A stretch of 64,000 bases of DNA. Source: Lycorma delicatula (lineage: Eukaryota > Arthropoda > Insecta > Hemiptera > Fulgoridae). Below the pieces are notes generated by a model that worked only from the letters and a program-made list of their open reading frames with translations, was not told the DNA's origin and did no database searches. The position numbers were made by a program, and so were the translations under genes. The DNA is taken from NCBI RefSeq assembly GCF_047948215.1, contig NC_134455.1, positions 300,008,647-300,072,646 of the forward strand, in the 5' to 3' direction. Positions 56,095-64,000 of this stretch are shown here, in pieces. Numbering within the stretch: position 1 is the stretch's first letter; the number at the start of each line of letters is the position of its first letter.

Positions 56095-56290
56095 TAGTTA
56101 TGGGCGTCCCGTGGGACTGTATGTGAGGCTAGAGTCGTGAGGTGTTGCGAGCACCTCATGCTAGGCTAGGACCAATCATTCCCATCAACTGATAACAAAC
56201 GGGGTGCCACTGGGGCGCTGTTTCTGGAGCTGCATGCAATGGAATGCTCTTATAAAATCTCTGCAAACAATCGTCCGATTTTCAAAATTC
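56095..56290. other. GC-richer unidentified patch
   Basis: Contains tgaggtg-ttgcgag-cacctca at 56138-56158, a 7-bp stem, and a repeated ggctag. No coding frame or family recognised. Confidence 0.35.
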
Positions 56291-56315
56291 AAACAGGATG
56301 TTTGCTAGAATAATA

Positions 56316-56600
56316 TAAAATCACGATGAAACCAATCCAGAACAAAACTGATATACTGAGAAATGGACCTTATTGAAAAATTTACATCTCAACGCTTCAT
56401 TCTGATCGATTTGGAAACCCTGTATCTCATAAGTGTGAATTTGTTGTTTTGCTAGTATTTTTACAAGACTTCCCAAAAAGTAGTATAATGTATTTAGGGT
56501 ATATGTACGTATGTTTGTTCCATGATAGAATCTCAACGGCTTAACCGATTTAGATATATAACGCGTTGGAAGACTTATGTTACCGGGAGTGTCATAGGCT
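56316..56600 (+). repeat. Interspersed repeat B, copy 2
   Basis: Second copy of the 53620-53886 repeat (gacttcccaaaaagtagtat, tcaacggcttaaccgattta, cgcgttgga, gggagtgtcat), same strand, about 2.7 kb away. Confidence 0.7.
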
Positions 56601-57118
56601 ATATAAATCTGTATATATGTGCTTAAATAAATTAAAAAAATTGAAAAAATAATTATACTATATACAAAATTGTCACTCTCACGCTCTTTAATTATTCTAT
56701 ATTAAATTATCCTGTATTAAACAGCAATGTTTTTAATTGGCAGTCGTGTTTTTTTTTTTAATTTTTAATATTTATCTCTTGTTTTATTTTGTTTTTCATT
56801 TCCAACTTGCAATTTCACAACGAACCACGCTTCTAACTTCTCCCGTTCAAATTTCTTTGGCTTTAAATTGAGCGTAGAGTTTAAAAACGATTCTACCAAT
56901 TTTCATCAAATGTTCACATACACAACTTCAGTTAAACTACTGCATCATATCTAAAATTTCAATGATGTAATTAATCTAGTAGTTTTGATTTTTGAGTCAA
57001 CAAATTTTATCCATAGGCCTATAAAAAAAATATAAGTTAAAAAAAAAATATATATATATATATATAAAATAATAACGAAACTCAATTCTTTGGTTAGGCA
57101 AATATAAAAAAAAAAAAC
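56601..57118. other. A+T-rich stretch, no gene
   Basis: Nothing recognised apart from a TA run at 57048-57066. Confidence 0.5.
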
Positions 57119-57341
57119 TAAATAAGTTACAAAATTATCCAAATTAATAAAAAAATTTTCTAATGCAATTCATTAGGTCAACAACCAAACAAACAAAAAC
57201 AAAAGCAGAAAACCTCGACGTTTCGTCCAAGATGTAGGACTTTATCAAGACAAACCACAATTTTGTTTGTTTGCTTGTTGACCTAATGAATTGCATTAGA
57301 AAATCCTCTATTAATTTGGATAATTTTCTAAACTTATTTAT
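57119..57341. repeat. Long stem-loop, about 80-bp arms
   Basis: Left arm 57119-57198 and right arm 57261-57341 are inverse copies with few differences (for example ctaatgcaattcattaggtc versus gacctaatgaattgcattag). The roughly 62-base loop holds cctcgacgtttcgtccaaga and gtaggactttatcaagac. The size and structure suggest a foldback element or a remnant of a retroelement with inverted terminal structure. Confidence 0.85.
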
Positions 57342-58949
57342 AAATTATATATATATACAATTTAAGTGAACGGTATTTTCTAATTCATTCATTTTCACCT
57401 CCTATTCACACCATACGACAGAAGGTACTAGTAATACTGTAGTATTTGCTTCGAAAAGCTAATAAAATGAGATGCAAAGAAAAATGAAAGAATCTGCAAG
57501 AGGTATAAAACATTTGTCTAAAACAGCAAGTTAGGTTAGCTCAGCAATTACTGCTCAAAGCTATCAGTCTCGCTCCTCTTTTGTTGTACTCGTATGTAAG
57601 GTTCACCCTTTTATCTCGCACAACTTTTTTTTCCAACTTTTCCTAATAAACATTTCTTAACCAAAACTTTTGTTTACTTGAGACTGCATAAAACAATCTA
57701 ATTTTTAGTACTTTAAATAAATTTATTGATTTACGAATATTTCTATATTATGTTATTTAAATTTTAATTTTGCATTTACACTTATTGCAGCCTAATTATC
57801 AAACAATATTAACAGGCTAATGGAGTGTTCAAAATTTGAACTAAATGAAATAACTAAAGTCACAAATAATCTCTTAACTGCTTTTCGTACACGACTAAAA
57901 CTCTGTAAATGAAAGTAAACTTTACTTAGTCATTAATCTTATTAATGGATTTGCCGTTGACGACTTCATGTGCAGTTTTGGGTTTTAGTTTATCCACTAA
58001 CTGGTTTCATTATATTTTTTAACATCATATTTTTTCATCTGTGGTCACGATAATAGATTTGTTTAAAGTATCTTTATTTAAAACATTAAATTTATCTCAA
58101 TTTTTTAACAAGCTTATTTGTACTTTGTTATGATAATACAATTTTAAGACACTTCAATACATAGTCAACTTTACTTACGCATTTGTTATAATAACTTTAA
58201 CGAATGATTCACTGCCGCGAGGAAAATTTTAGATGATGGGTAGTTTGTAGGATTTCATGCCGGATTTTGTGTGCAATTATCTCCTTACATTATTTAAAAA
58301 CATTCTGTGAGTTTAATGTAATTTTATATAATAAATAAGGTAGGGGTAAGGTGATATTAAAATGAGCTATGCTACGGTGTAATCTTCTAATTAACTTTTA
58401 TCATATTATGGTACTTTATCTTATTACATTATGGTATTATTCGACTATGAGGTACCGTGAATATTAGAACTTACCGTATCATAGGTATACACATTTTTGC
58501 TATTTTTTCCTATTTTTTAGATGTATTATTTTAGCTGTCTGTAATATTTTGCTATTTTTGAATTAAGGTTGCAGTATTTTATAATTAATATTTAACTAAT
58601 ATAAAATGGCCATGTGGAAATGTTTTCCCACATCGCCATTTTACCTTTCCAAATATTACTACTAAGACTAGAAAAATTCGTCTATAGTACTCATATATAT
58701 GTCCTTTACTCGTATATATTCCTTTCTTTCCGACTATATACGAGTGAGATAGGAAATTTAAATGAGATATTTTACATTTTTGGATTTAAGGACCATGAAC
58801 TATAAACATCTAAAAAAATACATAAATATAGCACACGTGTGTGTATGTGTGTGTGTTTGCGCGCATTAGGAGATGAATATAAAAAGAATGAGAGAGTAGC
58901 ACTTGTTTTGATTTATTTCTAAAGAAGAAGTTATTTGTTATAAAATTGG
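57342..58949. other. A+T-rich stretch, no gene
   Basis: A GT/TG microsatellite lies at about 58829-58864. No coding region supported. Confidence 0.5.
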
Positions 58950-59060
58950 AATATGTGGTCGGTCTTTTAGTGGTAAGCTAAGAGCTGTCTAAGAGTCTTT
59001 AGTGGTAAGTGCTGCTTCTAGATCTACTGGTTTCGAATTTGAATCCTGGCAAATATCCAA
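58950..59060 (+). mobile_element. tRNA-like sequence, possible SINE scrap
   Basis: ggtcggtcttttagtggtaa (A-box-like ttagtggtaag, repeated at 59000) is followed by ctactggtttcgaatttgaa and tcctggc (weak B-box). It looks like a tRNA-derived head with an internal duplication; not close enough to SINE families 1 or 2 to assign. Confidence 0.3.
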
Positions 59061-59389
59061 TATTTTTCAGCAAATATTTCTTCTAGATTATCTTTCTGTT
59101 TAAAATACATGCGTAAAAATAAAGTCGTAATGATAAAAAAATTATTTAGAAATAAAAAAAATAATAGCAATTTTAATAAATTTTTGAAATATTGTTATAA
59201 TATGTATATTCGTTTGGGTGAATTTTACGAAAATTATAGTCATTCACTTGCCATTGTTTTCAAAAATCTGAAATCTAAACAACAAATTAAAATATTTCTC
59301 TTTCTTATTTTATTTATTTTAAGATGGTTTTCATAATTCATTTAACGATTTTAGTTTTATTTTAAAAAAATGACTGCGGTTATTTAGCA
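59061..59389. other. A+T-rich stretch, no gene
   Basis: A 75-codon plus frame at 59109-59336 is Lys/Asn-rich with a hydrophobic end and no recognisable domain. Confidence 0.4.
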
Positions 59390-60225
59390 AAATGTTGCCG
59401 GTTCAAAAGAAAGTCACTAGCGCGACTAGTGGATGTTATATGTTACTATTAATTGTTGCTGCCGTTTGTCAGGTGGTTGCGTGTCAGTGCAGTATACGTT
59501 TTGTTGCAGTGCAACATTGTGAGGTGCAGTTATGTTTCTGTAAAATGTCTTATCAAATCCAGAAGAGGATAGCTATAGTTGAGGCCTATATTCGTTCTGA
59601 ATAGTTTGAAGAATCATGTCGAGTATTCGTAAAAATATTTCCGAATGCCTGTATCCCAGCGAAGAGAAGCATAAACATAAAGTGATTTTTTAAAAAAAAA
59701 AGGGTAAAACAGGTTCAGGTTCAAATGCAAAGCGAAATAGGCAACCTTCCGTTAGGACTCTACAGGCCATTGCCGATACTGAAAGGAGAATTACTGCCAG
59801 TCTAAAAAAATAACTACACAAGTTATCCCAACAATCTGATGTTAAATACACATCTTGTCGTAAAATTCATCATGAATTAAAATTGAAACCATAGCGCGTT
59901 ACAACTGTGCAATATTTGAAGGAGACAAACAAACCGAGTCAACTTGATTATTGCAACTGGCTTCTCAAAAACATTTTTGGTGGACAGACAGAGTTGTTTA
60001 CTTGCAGTTTTTTTCTTTGGGGATAATTAAAGGAGAGAATTTATCTATATAATTCCGACAATATTGATGAACTGAAGGTGAACATTCAATGAGAAATCAA
60101 CGCAATTGACAACAACGTTTTGCTTCAGACGAATCTCAATATGATCAGTCGAACACAAAAGTGCATCGATGCCCATTTTGAATATTTTTTGTAACTAGAA
60201 TGTGAATAAATGCAACATTTAAATT
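59390..60225 (+). mobile_element. Mariner-like transposon, internally deleted
   Basis: Plus-strand relic of the transposase group seen at 2.7 and 14.8 kb. The N terminus reads MSYQIQKRIAIVEAYIRSE (near 59547), then the segment AKRNRQPS near 59730, then LHKLSQQSDVKYTSCRKIHH, VTTVQYLKETNKPSQLDYCN and a WLL end. From there it jumps, near 60010, to FFLWG and IDELKVNIQ.EINAIDNN, the C-terminal block. The catalytic core is therefore deleted, leaving a short element that could only move with help in the past. Terminal repeats were not identified. Confidence 0.7.
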
Positions 60226-61450
60226 ACGTTTTATGTTTTTCTTAGTTAATTTATCCGTATCATTCGTAAAATTTCATTCCAACATAACCTACCGATTCTG
60301 TAGCATACCTTACGGGTTCGGTTTTATGTTGCTCATTGTGTATAATATTTTATAATAATTCAGTATAAGCAATAACAGCAACAAAAAGTGATAATTATCT
60401 TCAATCATAAATATCATCTCTGTGAAGAAAATTCTTTCTTTCATTTAAAAAAAAATTCTATTTAAATCAAATGGTAAAACATTTCCCACGAGAAGAATTT
60501 CCTATGAAAAATAAAACATTACATTAAAATCTGTTCATATGGCGAACGGATAAGCCTTGAAAATCAAAAAAAAAAAAAAAAAAAAAAAAATAGAAACAAG
60601 CAATCGGAACATTTGAGACTCCTCATTTTTGATGCTAATTCAAATAAAAACAATAATACGGTTTGAAACGCTGTGTGAGCTCGACACTGTAACAAATATA
60701 TTTAAGAAGTAGGAGGCGTTTAGAGTTTGGTTTTTTGTAATAACATAGGAGACACATTTCCAACAAGGCTATTTTAAGCCTTTTACGTTTCTTTAGCAAT
60801 TTTTAAGCAATGATACTTATACCAGAAAAAAAATTAATTTAATTTGATAAATTATTGTTATCGTAAATTAATTAAACCATTAAAAAGTAATTTATATTAT
60901 CTATTAAATTATCTAGTAAAAATTAGAATTGGACCACGAAAACGATTACAGAATATTAAGGATTATTTATTTAAGTGTTAGACGACAACTGGGCATGCTA
61001 TTTAAACTTGTAATAGTTAAATAACTATTACAAGTGAAGAGCGGAATATAAAAATAAAAAAAATAGTATTGTGAATAATTTTTGTATTAAAAATATATTG
61101 GCTCCTATCTGAATATTTAGAGTTCTCCATAATGAAGTTACTTTTTATACTCTCGTTTAACTATTTTCTTTACAATAAACTGTCAGTTTATTCAATGAAA
61201 AAGATTCTTATTTTATTGAAAAAAATTAATATTAAATACCAATTATTTAAACAAAATTTTAGTGGTTAACCAACACAATTTATCAGTTACATCATTATTT
61301 TATATTTAAAGCCCTGCTGTTTTCTTTGATAATGTTTTGTTTGTTGATTCTACCTAAAAGTTATGTTTGTGCTATGTTATGCGTTATGTTAAGAATATTT
61401 TCAATTGACCGTTCCGTTGCTAAGGAGAGCTTTTTGTTTACTTTTATGTT
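60226..61450. other. A+T-rich stretch, no gene
   Basis: Includes a 25-base poly(A) at 60566-60590, which might mark the end of a retroposed copy, but I see no body attached to it. Nothing else. Confidence 0.45.
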
Positions 61451-61854
61451 ATGTTCCGTTTTATGTTTAGTTCTTACTCAGTAAGTATCAACTACTATCA
61501 GTTGATATCATCAACCTATCAGTTGAATCCCAAAATACCCCCGAATCTACCCGATCCGGGTACTTTTCCTCCTGTTGACCACAAACCCCCCCCAAATTTT
61601 TTGATCATATATTTTACCTGCCCCATCCTCCACCAATTTTTTATATTATTTTGATTTTTTGATTTATTTATTTTTTGATCATATTTTTTCCCGTCTCCCC
61701 CAATAAAATTCCTGGGGCTCCCCCCAAATACCTCCGGACCAACAGACTTGGTATTACGCTGTTGGCCCTAAAGCAAAATACAAAACCGGAGTTGGCCAAG
61801 CAATTCCTGTACATGGGTGCCGAACTTTCGTCGGTAATTAACACCAAGTCTCCT
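61451..61854. other. C-rich patch with inverted repeat
   Basis: Plus strand is rich in C runs (cccccccc near 61588, ccccc near 61696 and 61722). agacttggtatta at 61744-61756 is inverted at 61839-61851 (..caccaagtct). A short open stretch LALKQNTKPELAKQFLYMGA reads like protein, family unknown. It directly adjoins the BEL/Pao relic. Confidence 0.35.
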
Positions 61855-63415
61855 ACTGAGAGATTATGTGATGGATATTACCACTTATTCCGATGTTGCA
61901 AGTAATGAACCATCGTTTCCAAAAAAATGAATGAATTTTGATTTTTTGATAATTAGGTTCAGGCAAGGAAGTAAGTGGACAACCAATAAGAAAATGTCCT
62001 GCAGATAAATTTTCCGGGTCTCTATTATCTGTAAAAACAGAGAAGATGGAGCATGAGTTAGTGCAACCTTCTTCAAGATTGAGAATCGTCTGTTCAATTA
62101 CCCGTTGTAAATGAAATTTGACACTTATAATTGCTCTCGTCACCACCACAAAAATGCAAAGAAAAAGTAGGAATGAAAGTCAAATTGATTACTTGTTTAG
62201 TTTTAAATGAATGTCTGATTTTAATTCATTTGATTTAAATAGTTGATATAAATTGTGTAAAATGTTTTTAGCACAACGGAAATTAGAACTGTTGTCTGAA
62301 ATGATTTAAGTAGGGATTTCCCTATGTGATGAGAATCTTTAATCTGAAATCAATTCCAGATATATAGCTTTGGTAGTAACACATATGAACAGAGCCATAA
62401 AGGATGTGGATTTCTGGCTGCCATGACTTATTGGACCCCAATAATCTACTGCACAAGCAGAAAATGTTTGGGAAGGATTTACTCTAAAGAATGGTAGCTG
62501 ACCAACCTGCTGACAATGGTGCCTGCATTGAAGCAAAAAAATGTTAAACACTTAAAGAATGATTGATGAAATGATTTTCCAGCTGTTTACAATCCAATAT
62601 TTTTGTCATAATGAATAATTAATTGAACATCAGCTTGTAACAGATGCTAATGTTTGGCATTGATTATTAGTTTTGTTATATTTGCATTTGGGTGAAGGAT
62701 GATAGGATGTTTTACCTGATAACAGAATTACCTGATAATAAAGTAGATAAGAATGATGAAATCTCCCAGATGCTCGTACCAAACCTCAACTATCCAGGAA
62801 TGTTCTAATGTAATAACTTTACTTTGTTTAAAAATAGTTTGATTATGCTTAATGATATTTCTTATTATTAAAATACATGGATAGCGATTGTAGTAAGAAG
62901 AAAGTAAGAGTCTGGTTTAGTTCTTGTGTAATCAAAGGACCAGAAATTTATTTAGATGGACTTGTTCCAAGGTTATGAATAAATCTAAAACAAAAACTAA
63001 AAATGAGGAGTAAAGTATGTAAGGATGAAAATCTCTTTGTACAATCAATTACGATAGATACCCATTACAGACACAGTTCTACTTTTTTCTGATAAATGTT
63101 CAAAATCCAAATGGCATTTATTAAAATTAAGATTACAATTGTCTAGCCAGTAAGTTGAAGATTATCAGCTAAATTGGACCATGCCACCAAAGTGACATGT
63201 TAGTTTATTTGGAGAACTATTACAGGAGAATATGTCAGCTGGATTATGCAAAGATATAACGCAGTACCAGATAGCACCTGCACTATGTTGTTGTATTTCG
63301 GAAATTCTGTTACTAGTAAACCTCTTCCAGTCAGATGGTTGTCCATGTATTGATTACAGTGGAATTGTTGAATCAGTATGAAGATGCATTTCATTAAATT
63401 TTATCTTTAATGAAT
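61855..63415 (-). pseudogene. BEL/Pao retrotransposon RNase H-integrase relic
   Basis: Minus-strand remains of the 3' half of a BEL/Pao pol. From the 5' side: near 63380-63240, LHTDSTIPL, WKRFTSNRISEIQQ and HNPADIFS, the C-terminal part of the RNase H region. Then a diverged H2C2-type zinc region near 62700-62600. 62551-62339 includes FSACAVDYWGPISHG and FMALFICVTTKAIYLELISD, the integrase core start with its first Asp. 62149-61853 includes AGHFLIGCPLTSLPEPN and FFWKRWFITCN, the integrase C-terminal block. Frames shift repeatedly and stops occur. The 42.1-43.5 kb relic has the other (5') half of this type of element on the opposite strand. Confidence 0.75.
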
Positions 63416-63544
63416 TTGGTTTTTACTAATAAATGAGTGAGTAATAAACAGCCACATAAGAAGCCTGGGTAATATTTTCTTCAAAAGAACAAGCTTGGAT
63501 TTAGATAGATGTGCAATAGATTAGATCTGATTATATGATTGGTG

Positions 63545-63775
63545 AATACTGCAAACTGCAACAGTAACGATCAAAGAGAATAAGAAAGAAGCAGTGATAA
63601 AAAAGGGAGTTAGACAAGAATGTTTGCTGTCCCTGTTACTCTTCAATTTCTACATAGAACTAGATGTTAATGATGTTAAAATTCTTTAACATCTGGATCT
63701 AAACTATTCAGTTTAGATCCAGACTAAGAGTACAAGGTGAAAAGATAAAGATGCTATGATTTGCTGATATATTAA
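63545..63775 (+). pseudogene. RTE-like LINE scrap d
   Basis: Plus strand reads QTATVTIKENKKEAVIKKGV and RQECLLSLLLFNFYIELDVN, the motif B region, then a foldback insertion, then LRVQGEKIKML.FADI at motif C, where it is truncated. It resembles copy c more than copies a or b. Confidence 0.75.
63692..63723. repeat. Perfect 14-bp foldback hairpin
   Basis: tctggatctaaact (63692-63705) and agtttagatccaga (63710-63723) are inverses around attc. Relatives have only the right arm, so about 28 bases have been inserted as an inverted copy. Confidence 0.9.
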
Positions 63776-63819
63776 TTGATAAATTGATAAATAATCTAAA
63801 AGATTAAAAAACAAAAAGC

Positions 63820-64000
63820 CCATACGTTTGTTGCATATCTTAACAAAAGGATCTCTCTTCTATAATGTAGTTGCATTATTCCGGCTTCGGACATAAAACT
63901 AGTCGCCGGACTTGTGCGGAAAGCACCGGTTGCATATCTTATTCCGCTATTGTGAATAACGTCTAACTTTCTTAAATGCGACTTCCTAGCGGATGAATAT
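63820..64000 (-). pseudogene. I-like LINE ORF2 fragment at window edge
   Basis: Minus strand from 64000 reads SSARKSHLRKLDVIHNSGIR, YATGAFRTSPATSFMSEAG and MQLHYRREILLLRYATNVWA. This is the RT thumb-to-RNase H connection of I-clade elements. It corresponds to the stretch missing near 9400-9417 in the 6.8-11.1 kb copy, so the two are probably the same family. It runs off the window end. Confidence 0.8.

Noticed and set aside
60566..60590. 25-base poly(A) as a retrogene tail
   Set aside because: No transcript-like body or target duplication adjoins it on either side.
1..64000. CRISPR arrays, bacterial operons, ribosome-binding sites
   Set aside because: No regularly spaced short repeats with unique spacers and no prokaryotic gene organisation; the elements are eukaryotic.

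Overview
This is an A+T-rich animal genomic window with no complete host gene that I can recognise. Nearly everything identifiable is mobile DNA: non-LTR retrotransposons of at least four lineages (I-like, RTE-like, Jockey-like, and a CR1/Jockey-like element whose ORF1 carries a PHD-type zinc finger), BEL/Pao LTR-retrotransposon relics, Tc1/mariner-superfamily DNA transposon relics, two tRNA-derived SINE families, a candidate Helitron, and an unclassified interspersed repeat present three times. The mixture (Tc1/mariner, I, Jockey, RTE, BEL/Pao, tRNA-SINEs) and the low GC fit an arthropod, most likely an insect with a large repeat-rich genome such as a hemipteran. That placement is inference, not read from a host gene.

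Layout. 0-6 kb: a duplicated exon-like segment (480-970), a Tc1 relic (+), a transposase relic (-), and a mariner-like element with terminal inverted repeats and TA target duplications (3936-5303). 6.8-11.06 kb: an I-like LINE whose 5' half is inverted relative to its 3' half, the arrangement expected from twin priming. 12.3-14.7 kb: a SINE cluster, two copies with visible target-site duplications. 14.7-15.8 kb: a near full-length decayed transposase. 17.0-21.4 kb: an unclassified repeat, then a complete but decayed LINE with ORF1 and ORF2 on the minus strand. 22.4-24.5 kb: RTE-like LINE (-). 24.5-41 kb: mostly featureless A+T-rich DNA with two LINE relics, an inverted-repeat pair, a second copy of the unclassified repeat, one sharply GC-rich island (38.3-39.0 kb) and a possible LTR.

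41.2-48.5 kb: a hairpin-bearing LINE scrap, local tandem repeats, BEL/Pao gag-protease remains (+), a long RTE-like copy (+), an older RTE copy (-) tail to tail with it, and the third unclassified repeat. 50.7 kb: a SINE of the second family. 51.7-53.1 kb: Jockey-like LINE (-). 53.6-56.6 kb: a candidate Helitron between two copies of another repeat. 57.1 kb: a long stem-loop. 59.4-60.2 kb: an internally deleted transposon. 61.9-63.4 kb: BEL/Pao RNase H/integrase remains (-). 63.5-64.0 kb: RTE scrap with a foldback, then an I-like LINE fragment cut by the window edge.

None of the elements looks intact; each coding region has stops, frameshifts, lost catalytic residues or truncation. All coordinates of relics are by-eye boundaries. 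I found no CRISPR array, operon, rRNA or convincing functional tRNA.
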